Shown in pieces: positions 38,501 to 49,447 of a stretch of DNA of 64,000 bases (positions are counted from its first letter, which is position 1; each line of letters opens with the position of its first letter). The notes under the pieces are model-generated. The model did not search any database. It saw only the letters and a list, made by a program, of their open reading frames with translations, and was not told where the DNA came from. A program made the position numbers and the translations under genes. Origin of the DNA: Tillus elongatus (Eukaryota > Arthropoda > Insecta > Coleoptera > Cleridae); NCBI GenBank assembly GCA_964006375.1, contig OZ023265.1, positions 8,681,660 to 8,745,659 on the forward strand, given 5' to 3'.

Positions 38501-41500
38501 TAAATTCTCTAACTGTATGTCCCAGTTGAGCTTCTTATCTAGGGTAACCTCCAGATATTTTGCTTGTTCCGAAAATGGAATCGTTTCCCCCATAAGAATA
38601 GGTGGTTTTAATTTGTCCAACCTTCTTCTTCTGGTAAATGGAACAATGATCGTTTTGCGGGGGTTCACAGACATCTGTTCCCTCCGGCACCAATCATTCA
38701 CTACATTTAGTGTCTCCTGAAGAGTACTTGCTAGTTCCTCCTCATATTTGCCCCTAACCATTATGACTAGATCATCAGCATACGCCTGGACTTCAACCTC
38801 CCACAGTCCGAGGATAGCCAGCAAATCGTCCACAAAGAGAGACCACAGCAGGGGGGATAGAACTCCCCCTGAGGGCACCCCCTCGCAGCCCTGAAGCCGA
38901 CCATCTCCCCCTGCAGCGAGGTAATAACAGTCCGATTGTGGAGCATGCTTCCGATTCAGCCACAAATGGTAGGTTCCACCCCTCTAGCGATAGTGGCTTC
39001 GTAGAGGGAGATAGGTAATGCATTGTTAAATGCTCCTTCAATGTCGAGAAATGCAGCCACCGCCACCTCCCCGTTATCCAAGGAGTGTGTGATCTTCTCG
39101 ACGAGGTTATTGAGTGCTAACTCAGTGGATTGGCCAGTTTGGTAGGCATACTGGTGGGTATTAAGGGGGTTGTTGACTAAGATGCTCCGTCCTAATATGT
39201 CCATCCAGTATTTTTTCCAATCCTTTCAAGAGGAATGATGTAATCCTGAGAGGTCTCAGTGATGTAGGTAGGAGGTCATTACGTCCCAATTTGGGAATGT
39301 AAACCCCGCTAATCACCGTCCAGCTGGATGAAATATAGTTCCAAGCCAGACTGGCTCTATACAGCCTGATTAGGTAAGGTAGGAGAATCTCCAGTCCATT
39401 TTGTAGAAGGACCGGTACCACCCCATCCTCCCCTGGCGCTTTGAATGGCTTGAAATGTTTCACAGCACACTCCACCGCCGAGGCCATAACTACTCTCTGA
39501 GCAACCCGCCAGTTCCCCTCCGAGGGCGTTTAAATCGACCCTCGGCTGGCCGGACATCTTCGTTGCTCAGACAATCTGGGAAGTGTGTGTGTGCTAAGAG
39601 CTCTTAACATTTCTTTCAGTGATTCAGTTAAGTAGCCATCTGGTCGTTTTATCGATCTCAGTTCCTGGACACGGTCGCGTGAGAGAATTCTGTGGATTCT
39701 GGCACTGCTGGGCAAATTAGAGATACTTGGACATACTCTGAATGCGTAAACTACAAGACAAATGTGAATAAAGGTACTAATGGGGTAACTAGGGTTTAAA
39801 GGAGCTATACTGAAAAATGTGAAAAAGGCAGCTTATAGAAGTCCAACTAAGCTGTTTTGCGCATATTTCCTTTTAATCTTCTTCCCTGTCCCGCACCCCT
39901 ATTCATTCCCAGTCCCGTCAAGTTTCCTGGGGGTCTCCAAAATATTTTCCCAGTGGTTTATGCATCCAGGAGTGTTCTAGGCAAGTTTATGAGACATTTT
40001 TTAGAAAATTTTCTGTGAGCTCATCTGTAAATTTATCATTTTTTTTATATTTTATTGATAGCATTTTGTGTTAAATCACTTTTTCGATTGTAGGGTTATT
40101 TTTTCAAAGGAAGTGTCCCAAAGGAAGTTCATGTAATTTTCTACATGTTTTCAAAAATCCTAATAACTTCTACCCTCATATTTTCACTAGGACTCAAAAC
40201 ATAAAAGTAGACAGGTAAGTGAAAAAGTCTAGTCTTACTAAAATATCTTTAAGTTAAAAAAAAACAAGAAATTTCATGTCTAGAAAAATATGTGAACAGT
40301 CCCTGTTCAAATGGAAGAGGTTAAAATAGGTTACAATAAAAAGGGTATTATTATTATTATTTTATTGAACCAAATAAATAAAAAGTTCAACAAGACATTC
40401 GCCTAAGTCAGAGACTTGTTGGCGTTGTGTCTGGAGTGATATACATTTCTCTAAATACATAGTAACTAAGATACATAGATATCACACTATGTTACACACT
40501 AAGGCTAAATCAAGATTTAAACTAAAACTAATCTAAGAAAACTACACGAACAAAACTCAAACAAACAAAAAATATAAACAACCACTGTTGCCAAGGCATC
40601 CAGAACGAATTCAATAAAAATGTAACCAACCTCAGATGTAAAATTCAGTTTACACACCCACACGTGGTCACCTACATACCCTCACACACACAAACCGCAA
40701 CACAGCACGGATAGATACCGGCCGCCGAAACATCTCATATTGACACAAACATATGGGCCACCCTACAGACACGCAATCCTAAAAGAAAGAAAAATATCCC
40801 AACAAGCAAAACATACAAAACAAAACTTTTGCAAATGCAATTGCATTGACCATTCCATGAATCATGTCCCGAGATGTACCGATAATCCATTCCTTCAATC
40901 TCTGCTTGAACTTCCTCACAGTGCATAGTTTTCTGATCACAATTGGAATCGAATTGTAAACTCTTGTACGTAGATAAGTATAAGAGCGCTGTGTCACTGT
41001 TTTCTTTACTCTCTCTGTCTTCGGAGCATGGATACTGTGTCGAGTTTCATACTTATGGTCTACCTTTTGTAACTCATGCGGATGAAAGTACTGATGCACA
41101 GCTAGACCAAAGCAAAATAACTGTCATGTCCAAATGACCTGACCGGTTTCAGCATACAGAAGGTTGGTAGAATACCTATATTCCTTATTATAAATCAATT
41201 TTATTACAAAGTTTTGAAGTATTTGCAGATGTTCCATGTGACACTTTGCTGCACCGCCCCAAGCCAAAATACCATAACGCAAATGACTCTCTATTAATGA
41301 GTCGTACAATATTTTCAGATGACAGATGTTGAGCATTTGTTTTAGGACTTTAAACTTGACCATTATAAAACGAATTCTTTTATTCAGGTTAAGTATGTGT
41401 TGGTCCCATCTCATGTAGGAATCTATAGGTACACCCAGATATAACACTTTGGTCACATTCCTTATAACAACCTCAGCGTCAATGTTAAGTGTTTCATAAA

Positions 41501-44500
41501 ATGGCAAGTGGCTTTCGTAACTAATAAAGGGAATAAAAACAGTCTTGGACATATATACCGTTAACAATCTACCTCGAAACTATTCCAATATACCTCTCAA
41601 ATCTGTTTCAACGTTCAATTTTAACAGATTCCACGATTTTGCACTATAAAATATTGCGGTATCATCCGCGTATCCAACAATCTTCCCAACTGTCTCAATC
41701 CAGAAAAGATCCTTAATATATATATTGAACAACAGGGGCCCCAGAATGGTTCCCTGAGGTACACCATATTTCATTTCCACCGCATCACTCAGAACTTCAC
41801 CCACCTTGACTGACTGATATCTACTAGATAAGTAGCTTTTCAGTAACTTCAATTGCTTCCCTCTAAATCCCTTTCCATCCAACACTTCCAGCAACCTGGC
41901 ATGATCGACAGTGTCAAAAGCTTTCTTTAGGTCTACCACTACACATAATGATTTTTCAGAATTATCCAGGCTACGATAGATACTTTTCGTGATTTCATTA
42001 ATGGCATCCTGTGTAGAGACCTTTTCTCTGAAGCCAAATTGTTTTTTAGACAAAAGGTGGTATTTATTCAGGTATTTATTTATTCGTGTCTTCAATAGAG
42101 TCTCAAAAACCGTTGCTATAGTACTTATCATGGAGAGCTCTGTAGTTTTCCACATTAAGCTTATCACCATTTTTGAATATTCGTATAATAGTTCCTCTTT
42201 TAAATGCACCAGGAAATATTCCACAGTCCATGCACTTATTGAAAATGAATGTCAAAGGAGCCAAAATGGTATCTATTATCTTTTTGAGTGTTTCAGCGGC
42301 AACACCAACTATTCCTTTAACTTCCCTTTCGTCTGTAGGTCCCAAAACAAAAGACTACACTGCACGGTATAACGGCACAGATGCATTTGTGGGTGCCATC
42401 TTACCTGCGAGGTTCTCTCCGACAGAAGAAAAATACTCATTGAAGCGATTTGCGATCTCGCTGCAAGTTTTCAGTATTTCTCAGTCATCACGTTTTATCT
42501 CAGTTACCGTTGTGTTCGCTTTCTTTTCGCCTTTAATTTTCTTAACCACATTCCAATGGCTTTTTGAGCTATTTCTGCTTCTATCAATTAAGTTACCAAA
42601 GTATGACCTCTTTGCAGCCCTTATTATATCAGTCAATGAATTCCGATAGTTCTTGTATTATCTAATTAACTCCTCATTATCTGGTTCCTTCTGTGTCCTT
42701 TTATATAAACGATGTTTATGTTGTATAGACGCAATAATACCCCCGGGTGATCCAATATTTCTTTTTCCTTATCTTTAACTTATATCTTCGTGTACATTGC
42801 CCGATCGTGTTCACCAGATCATCTACAAATACCTGGGCTACATTTTCAATGTCATCTGACACATGAACGTATGTCCAGTCCTTAATGAACAACCTCCGCT
42901 CAAGTTCAGCTACATTTAAGCTATATCTGTACCGATCCAATGTACTTTCTCTGTCTTCAGGAGACAATAATACCCTTATCACCGTGGAAAAATGGTCCGT
43001 TATGTAGGATTTTAAGATAACTGGTTTAAAATCGTGTAAGTTGCCTATAGAACTCAGAAATATGTGGTCTATGCAACTCTTCGAATTTTTATAAATTCTA
43101 GTATATTCGTTGATCATAGTCATATCCCCCAGAAGCAAGAATAACCAAATAATCGTATACAGCAGAATCACCAGACGGTCTATCTATGTTCATATCGCCC
43201 AAGATCAAGTTTACCTGTTTAGAGTCTGTACGATGCAGTAAATAATCATGCAATGCCAAGTTAAAACGCCCAACGTCCGTAGAAGGAGGACGCTATACCA
43301 CTAAGATAGAGATCTCATTTTTACCAATTGTTAAATCGACTACCACTGCAGTGACGTCAGCCAGTCTTACCATTCGATATTCGTGAGCAATATCTTTCCT
43401 CACATATACTACTACACCGTCGTTTTCATTCACGTCACCCTCACTATACAGCATCTCATATCCATCCAAACCACACATATTCACATCCTTTAGTTTCCAA
43501 GTCTCACTCAATACAATGCACTGAAACTCACTAGCTAACTCATCAAGATATACTTTTAGCTCATCATATGAAAAACCCTAAAGTCGGTCCCAGTAAGTGA
43601 GTTCAATAAACTCCTGAATTCGTCCGCATCCTCTGCCACAATCGTTTTACAAGGACTCAAGCATTGATCTGACGCCACCCAAAACAAATATAAAATTCGC
43701 AAATCAAAACTCCCACAGACTAAAGGACAAGAAGTGAACACAAGTTCAATGTTATACAAATAAAATCTACAAATAACCGCCACTTATCTCTGAAACAAAA
43801 GCGGCAGCACAAAAACACACAGAGTATATAATCTTATAAATAACGAACATACAATAAAAACCGCTTAACAATGAAATCAACAATATAAGTGTGATATTTA
43901 AGATTTTGATATAAGTGGGTCTTGCTGAAGTTAATACACATCAGTGGCGGCTTGAGACTTTGGGAATGGGAGAAGCAGAATCCGCCCCCCCCCCCCCGCC
44001 TCCCCGTAATTTTTCAAGGTCACAAGTTCTCCTTGCACTTCAGAATTTAAATCAAAAATCCATTTGTACAAAAATATAGACTTTCACAAGGAATAATGAC
44101 CACGAATACTCAATTAGAGGATGTAAATAAATACACTTATTATTATTTACATTATTTTTATCACACTGTATGTGCACACCTATGGTAATGAAAATTTGTT
44201 TCTAGTGGGACGAGCTACAAGGATTTTTTTTCCAAACTCAAGACCCTCCTCTGTCTTTTTCTAATTATGCACATAAGTCTTATTACTGTGATTCAAATAA
44301 TAACAAAAAAAATTTAAGAAAATCTAAAAATTTAATTCCTTTTCTTTTAGTGTCGAAGATCGCAGGAATTGGAGATGGTCCGAATCACCAGAAAGAAATC
44401 ATGATACCGATGATTGGGAAAATAGAGTAGAAAGTACACCAAAAAGACATTCTAGTCCCCAATACGTAAACGGCTCACAACGTAAAAGAAAAAGATCCAG

Positions 44501-45065
44501 ATCAAGGTCGAGAAGATCAGATTATAGAAGAAACAAGTCACGTTCAAGGTCGCCAGAAACAAATTACAGAAGAAATCGATCAAAATCAAGATCGCCAGAA
44601 TCAAATTACAGAAGAAATAAATCAAGATCAAAGTCACGTGAATCAAGCTACAGAAGAAATAGATTGAGATCAGGGTCACGAGAATCAAGTTTAAGGAAAA
44701 ATAGGTCCACAAGATCACCAGGATCAAATTACAGAAGAAATCGGTCAAAATCCAGGTCACCAGAATCTGACTTACAAACAAAATCAAAATCGAGAGAATC
44801 AGAACGCAGCATAAGAAGGTCTAAATCCAGTTCGACAGAATCTGATTGCACCATAGGAAAATCTAGATCAAAATCGAAAGAATCTGATCGCAAATTTAGA
44901 AGATCCAGGTCAAAATCGCAGGAATCGAAGTGCAGAGTAAAAAAATACTCTAGATTTATGTCGCGGTCAGTACAAAACAAAAACAGTTCATCAAGAGAAA
45001 AACACAGAAAAAGAACATATGAAAGGGATGATCGATCAGATGAAAGCAGTCAGTCGGATTCATGA
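35554..45065 (+). CDS. ZRSR2: ZRSR2 / U2AF35-related protein homologue (complete, 5 coding exons)
   Basis: Join 35554-35561, 35706-35797, 35850-36671, 40094-40214, 44351-45065 = 1758 nt, 585 residues plus stop, all junctions in frame. The family contacts the 3' splice site, AG of U12-type introns in particular, in the nuclear spliceosome. Domains: a charged Glu/Lys/Arg coiled-coil N-terminus (1-160). CCCH finger 1, C-x8-C-x5-C-x3-H at 168-187. A U2AF homology motif (about 200-300, GNVYVQY at 263). CCCH finger 2, C-x7-C-x5-C-x3-H at 307-325 (KCPKGSSCNFLHVFKNP follows the pattern). An RS domain (348-585) built of YRRNxSxSRSPES repeats. Exon 1 carries only ATG GGA AA; its donor GTAGGT makes MGKHSEWRKL in frame, so this start is probable but short. 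Introns 3 and 4 host antisense LINEs. Confidence 0.9.
35706..35797 (+). CDS. ZRSR2: ZRSR2 coding exon 2
   Basis: Acceptor CATATCTAG, donor AAG|GTTTGT. Encodes HSEWRKLAKKTRRKRIRRL, a basic stretch matching the start region of ZRSR2 proteins. The next intron is only 52 nt. Confidence 0.85.
35850..36671 (+). CDS. ZRSR2: ZRSR2 coding exon 3
   Basis: 822 nt: charged helical region, CCCH finger 1 and the UHM. The donor is TGTG|GTAATT at 36672. Reading on past it gives a short diverging tail that stops at 36724, where the family sequence is lost. The splice to 40094 restores AICGLFF, as in the family. Confidence 0.9.
37069..39720 (-). mobile_element. LINE5: R1/I-like non-LTR retrotransposon with RNase H
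   Basis: Antisense in ZRSR2 intron 3. It runs from RT fingers (near 39715) to an RNase H domain and a CCHC-like CRLCMESDETAEHVLCSC block. The 3' end near 37080 reads (complement) CACTCACAATCAAACCTAAC. The 5' part, with endonuclease and ORF1, is missing. A related 3' end lies at 45403-45540. Confidence 0.8.
37151..39715 (-). pseudogene. LINE5 RT-RNase H polyprotein (broken)
   Basis: Frames on the complement, in order: PGEDGVVPVLLQNGLEIL (39161-39487), AYQTGQSTELALNNLV and AAFLDIEGAFNN (38956-39204), GCEGVPSGGVLSPLLWSLF and AYADDLVIMV (37745-38965), LTLDKKLNW-type thumb. RNase H follows: WYSDGSKNNMRVGAGAYG, IHQAEVYAIEMC, IYAENQAAIKAL, and in a new frame VWIPGHSDHDGNVAADTLA. All four RNase H acidic positions appear conserved. 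At least four frame shifts or stops break it. RNase H after RT places it in the I/R1/LOA group rather than Jockey. Confidence 0.85.
39790..40060 (+). repeat. Family F fragment
   Basis: Resembles bases 1-240 and the right arm of the palindrome (GCGCATATTTCCTTTTAATC, CCCAGTCCCGTC, GGTTTATGCATCCAGG). It ends 34 bp before ZRSR2 exon 4. Confidence 0.55.
40094..40214 (+). CDS. ZRSR2: ZRSR2 coding exon 4
   Basis: Acceptor TTCGATTGTAG ends at 40093; donor ACAG|GTAAGT at 40215. 121 nt, too short for simple ORF finding. Encodes LFFQRKCPKGSSCNFLHVFK and NPNNFYPH, that is CCCH finger 2 and the conserved HVFxNP stretch. Confidence 0.9.
40350..43780 (-). mobile_element. LINE6: CR1/Jockey-like non-LTR retrotransposon
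   Basis: Antisense in ZRSR2 intron 4. Read on the complement: endonuclease from about 43510, RT, C-terminal region to about 40780, then a 3' UTR of about 400 bp that ends AATAAAATAATAATAATAA at 40350-40372. It is the only LINE in the window besides LINE1 (2157-5210) that keeps endonuclease sequence. Its 5' end is uncertain, near 43780. Confidence 0.8.
40779..43511 (-). pseudogene. LINE6 endonuclease-RT (broken)
   Basis: 43293-43511: MSETWKLKDVNMCGLDGYEM, NDGVVVYVRKDI (AP-endonuclease N-terminus). Near 43200: VNLILGDMNIDR (GDxN motif). 42716-43171: TDHFSTVIRV. 41580-42224: QFGFREKVSTQDAI, LCVVVDLKKAFDTVDHARL, MKYGVPQGTILGPLLFNIY, GYADDTAIFYS. 41124-41567: VLYLGVPIDSYMRWDQHI and LRYGILAWGGAAKCHME. 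40779-41099: KYETRHSIHAPKT and RTRVYNSIPI. At least five breaks. Confidence 0.8.
43938..44060 (+). repeat. Possible hAT-type terminal repeat
   Basis: CAGTGGCGGCTTGAGACTTT looks like the end of a hAT/MITE element (CAGxGGCGG start). A 13-base C run follows at about 43986. No second terminus was found. The last stretch before ZRSR2 exon 5 (44060-44350) shows nothing else. Confidence 0.35.
44351..45065 (+). CDS. ZRSR2: ZRSR2 terminal exon: RS domain
   Basis: Acceptor TTTTCTTTTAG ends at 44350; stop TGA 45063-45065. Encodes residues 348-585. From 44515 to 44760 a 42-nt unit (YRRNxSxSRSPESN) repeats about six times, followed by more degenerate Ser-Arg/Ser-Lys units and a Ser/Asp-rich end. Confidence 0.88.
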
Positions 45066-45402
45066 AACTGAAAAGCTAAGTAAACCAAATCCATGTAGAA
45101 AATATTCTGATTGATGATAGTCTATAAATTATGTAACGGGTGTGTTTTTTTAAGCGTGTTAGATCTTTCAAAAGGAATGATTCTTATGAGATGTTTGTCA
45201 CAGTGACATTTGTGCCTAAGAAGGTATTATAGTCGATTAACTTTTCAAATTGTAAAAATCTATCTTTTTTTTTTTCGATGTTTTGGCTTTGAACATGTTT
45301 GTTTTTAGCCATGGTCTATTTGGCAATAATACCAAAATGTATCTTTACAAAAATCAGTGTTCTGTTTAGCAAACTTATCGAGCACTTATAAATTTTATGG
45401 TG

Positions 45403-46290
45403 TTGATTAGATTTAATTGTGAGTGGGCTATTCCAGTCCCTCCATTGCGACCTTGGATCTATTGTGGCTCACGTCTAATTATTTTAATTTCACCCATCAA
45501 TTCCAGCTCCTTGCGGGAGTCAATCTTTTCTTGAGGCTGAAAGTTTGTTTGGCAGATGTACTGCCATCTAAGTGAAGTCGCTTGCCCGTTTCGAAGCTCA
45601 ACGATAGATAACTTCTCTCCGAGTTCATCTGGACCCGACATGCGTCAGTATTTGCCTCGAGGCGGTATCGTGAAGTCCCGCCCTCGAGCAGCATCCAAGC
45701 GGGGTCATTAGCCCATTCCGAAGCTCACAGAGTAGGCCTAAGTCTCCAGGTGGAATCCACCCCTTGAAGTCTCAGCCCCCCTCCGGGTTCGTCTAGACCT
45801 AATACTCGCCAGCGTTTGCTTAAATTTCACCCAACAAATCGAGCTTCTTGCAGGAGACGATATTTGCGAGGTGAAACTTAGTTTGGCAGATGTACTGCCA
45901 TCTGAGCGAAGTCGCTTGCCCGTTTCAAAGCTCAAAGAGAGATAACCAGACATCCGTCAGTGTCTGACTCGAGGCAGTATCATGAAGTCCCGCATCTGAG
46001 CAGCATCCAAGTAAGGTCTTTTGCCTGTTTCGAAACTCACAGAAGAGGCCTCAATCTCTGGTTGTAGTCCACCCCTAAAGATCTCAGCTCTCCTCCGGGT
46101 TCGTCTAGACTCGAACTCACCAGTGTTAGACTCAAGGCTACATTCCATAGAGTCCTGCTTCTACGCATCACCCAATTTCTAAGCCCAGAGTGGAGGCCTC
46201 AAAATCCGGGTGCACATCACCCCCAGAGAAATCCACCTCCCTCCAGGCCCACCTGGACAAGACCCTGCCAGTGTTTGACTCAGATTAGTC
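45403..46290 (-). repeat. LINE5-related 3' end with 337-bp tandem repeats
   Basis: 45403-45540 matches the 3' end of LINE5 (AATTGTGAGTGGGC, CCCTCCATTGCGACC, CAGCTCCTTGCGGGAGTC). The block beginning TTTCACCCA at 45488 recurs at 45825 (period 337 bp), with internal subrepeats marked by TCCGGGTTCGTCTAGAC and GGCAGATGTACTGCCATCT. It looks like a repeat-bearing 3' UTR. Confidence 0.65.
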
Positions 46291-46399
46291 GTCTCTTACG
46301 TCAGGCAGGAGTTACCTTGAGCCTATTCTTTTAGTTAGTCGCTGGACCCACAGGGGACAATTTTATGGTTTAAAAAGTCGTTCTTCTAAAAGTGCAAAA

Positions 46400-47128
46400 A
46401 TTTGATACTACCCATTTACTACAGGATGTAAAGCCAACAAGCCAAAAACATGTTTGTAGCGAAGCAGCAATTGTTTCTGTCGGTGAAAGTGTGAGTAAAA
46501 ATCCAGATTTGTGAATTTCCCTTTGTTCACAGAACTTTAGCCATCACCACAATGAAAATTGTAGACAGTCATATAAGATTCAGCTGGTTCAAGAATTGAA
46601 GCATAATGACCAACGGTTGCGTCGTTTGTTTGCTGGACTTGTGAACAATTGCAAACTGATCAATTATTTTTTTTGCCGCAAATTGTGTTTAGCAATGAAT
46701 TCCATTTCTAGTTGAATGTGTGCGTCAACAAACAAAATGCTGTATATAAAGTGAAAATAATCTTAGACAAGTTCACGAGACTCTATTGCATTCAGAAAAA
46801 AATAACTGTTTGGTGTAAGTTATCAGATAATGGCATTATCAGTCCATATTTCTTTCAAAATGAGGAAGGAGCTGCTGTTACTGTGAATAGTCTGCATTGT
46901 TGATACATGCCTAGTGCATTTTTTTGCCCAAAATTCAATGAGATGAATATCAACTTACGGTTTCAACAAGATGGTGTTACGTTAATTATAGCCCCCGAAA
47001 GCATTGATTTATTGAAACATTTTGATGACTTTATTTTGGGAAGTTGTCCTGCTAATTGGCCTCTAAGATCATGGGATTTGATGCCTATTGATTTCTTTCT
47101 TGAGGAGTATGTTAAGACTATGTTTTAG
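46400..47128 (+). pseudogene. IS630/mariner-superfamily transposase relic (DUF4817 type)
   Basis: Pieces across frames: PTSQKHVCSEAAIVSVGES (linker after the helix-turn-helix), SYKIQLVQELKHNDQRLRRL, VNKQNAVY, ITVWCKLSDNGIISPYFF, NEEGAAVTVN, RFQQDGVTLIIAPESIDLL (second catalytic Asp), NWPLRSWDLMPIDFFL (third Asp). This order matches the insect transposases that carry a DUF4817 N-terminus. The first catalytic block (SDEAHF) is decayed near 46690. Many stops; inactive. Confidence 0.75.
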
Positions 47129-47149
47129 CAAACCAAGAACTCTTGAACA

Positions 47150-47580
47150 GGGTTATAACTCGTCTGGAAAACAGGGAAAACCGGGAAAAATCAGGAAATT
47201 TGTAGAAGGAAACATTTTGGCAGGGAAATCAGGGAAAATTTGTGAAAATTGACTAAGAGTCAGGGAATTATTGTTCGTGTCAGGGAATTATTGTTCGTGT
47301 CAGGGAAAAATTATTTGTTTCCATTTGATAATAAATAAATAAAACAATGATAGGTGCATATTTGTATAAGTAGCATTTTCGTTTATTTGTAAGGAAAATT
47401 GTGTATGTTTTATAAATGTCATTTTCGGGAGGTGTGTTTTCCGCCATGAGGCGAAGACCTACTGTATTCTCTAGTAGTGTTACATATTTTTGGGTAGATT
47501 GTGAATATCAAAGTCAGGGAAATAGGTTTTGGCATGTGAGAGAGATCAGGGAAAAGTCCGGGAAATTGATATTGTTACAT
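47150..47580 (+). repeat. Degenerate (T)CAGGGAAAT-rich repeat
   Basis: CAGGGAA-type motifs recur about ten times (for example two adjacent copies of TCAGGGAATTATTGTTCGTG at 47270-47310). A relative lies at 48780-48900 (ACCTGGAAAAATCAGGGAAT). It may be an end of a non-autonomous DNA element; the family is not known to me. Confidence 0.4.
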
Positions 47581-49440
47581 TCTACGGGGTTCTGGATTCG
47601 TTGACTAACAAAACACAGCTTTTCAAACTACTAATTTATTATTAGCAACTATTTATCAACACCAGTGTCAACTAAACTATTTCTCTGTATTATTAAATGT
47701 CCATAGAACTATATTCCACTATTCGCCTTCTATGATCGCTTCTTATACACCAACACTTACTGTTGACTCGCTTAATACTCTATGATCACTATTCTACACC
47801 ACACTAATTCAATACTGAACTGACTTACTCTGCGCACCGCTCGTCTATTTATATTATCCATAGAGATTCTAGACCTTCTACACTATTCTACACCTGTCAC
47901 TTCTGGTCTCTTCTAGAAATATTATTCCAGAGTGTTCGCTCTTACCAACACACTTTATAATTGACATCTGACCATAGAAGCAACAAATCCGTAACCTTAA
48001 TTCTCATAGAGAAATGTGACACTATGCTGTTTTTAGTCGGAACCCTGTTGAAGCATTGGATCTCAATCAATTTAACTTATGCTATTAATGAAATAACACT
48101 TGAAAATGTAGTCAAAAATTGGATTGATCAAATGGACTCCTTAACAGCTAGTCATTTATTAGATATTATTTTCAAAATAAATGTCATGGACCATTTTTTC
48201 AAGTAAAATTAAAAAGAAATCATTGCATCAATTTATCAGTTTTATTTCAACAGTTCTGACACACTTAAAAAAACACCCGATATAATCAATATCTATTTGT
48301 TTGTCTTTTTACAAGTTGTTATTAAATAAACATTTTTACTCGTTTACAAAATGTGTATTTACTATTATTTTCCCAGAATCACTTTAATATAAATATGTGA
48401 ATAAAACAGTCGGAGATTCTTTTAATTTTCAGTTATTTTTTAAACCAATAAAATAAAACATTTTTTAAATTTAAAAAAAAAGAAGAATAAGGACACTTGA
48501 AAACTCCAAGTTTACTTATCAGTGCTCATCACAGGTTTCAGTCTTCACTTAATAAAAAAATTACGAAGCTAAAATTAATAATTACGGTTTTAGTACAGTT
48601 TTGGTACACTTTATACAGAAACAAAACATGTAATTTGATACGTCGAAAGGCACACTTATTATGAGCAATTTTAACACTCCAGCTGAGTTTTCCTGGCAAA
48701 AAATAATAGATTCTTTGGAAAATGTTTAAATTTTCGAAAAAAATGAAGCCATTTTGATACAATATCAGAAAAGTTCCTGCCATTACAGGGTACCCACCGA
48801 CCTGGAAAAATCAGGGAATTTGAAATATCTCCTAAAATGTCAGGGAAATTTGTGATTTTACTCAAATGTCATGGAAATCATTCAGCAGACCTGGAAATTA
48901 TGTATTTGTAAAATTGCGTCACAAGCAGATTTTTTTGGTTTCAAATGATATAAGTATATTATTCGAATCTTTCTCACCTAAATATTTGTCTTGTACTTAG
49001 GGAAACTTATCTGACAACATTGCGGTTGCCATTTGGTATATTAATTTTAACTTTCAAAAAACACAGCGAATGTCACATCATACGCCAAAATAAATATAGC
49101 TTCTCCATCTATCACAAATATGTCTAATTTGTTTATCTTACTTGAAATATTCTTCCTTGAATGCATAAAATGCAAAATGCGTTTTAGCTATTGGTGGTGT
49201 AGAGCTGCGCTGTCTGTGTTTATTCTATTTTAACCTTTATGATCATGTAACATAGAGTTAAAGTCGGAGAGAAAATATTGGACATTTTGTTTTTATCACA
49301 AATCTAAAAAATTCATTTTTCTGAAAAATGGGTGATGTGTCGAAAAATTGACAAGAAGAGAAAAAGGCACAAAATTTAAATTCCTATAAAATTGATGGAC
49401 TTTAATTTTTGTTAGGTTAAGGTTTTAAAAAAATTCAATA
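47581..49440. other. AT-rich intergenic stretch
   Basis: Besides the CAGGGAA patch at 48780-48900 and a hammerhead-repeat flank at 48490-48560 (complement GTGAAGACTGAAACCTGTGA then GAGCACTGATAAGTAAACTT), no gene, RNA or element was recognised. A 246-nt open frame at 47961-48206 has no family resemblance. Confidence 0.5.
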
Positions 49441-49447
49441 TTACACC

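Noticed and set aside
44452..44980. Hydrophobic open frames on the - strand over the ZRSR2 terminal exon
   Set aside because: Antisense shadow of the Ser-Arg repeats (AGATCA-type codons read as Leu/Ile/Phe on the other strand). The + strand exon has splice-site and family support.
47961..48206. 81-codon open frame as a small gene
   Set aside because: No family, no upstream or downstream signals, AT-rich context with chance frames of similar length nearby.
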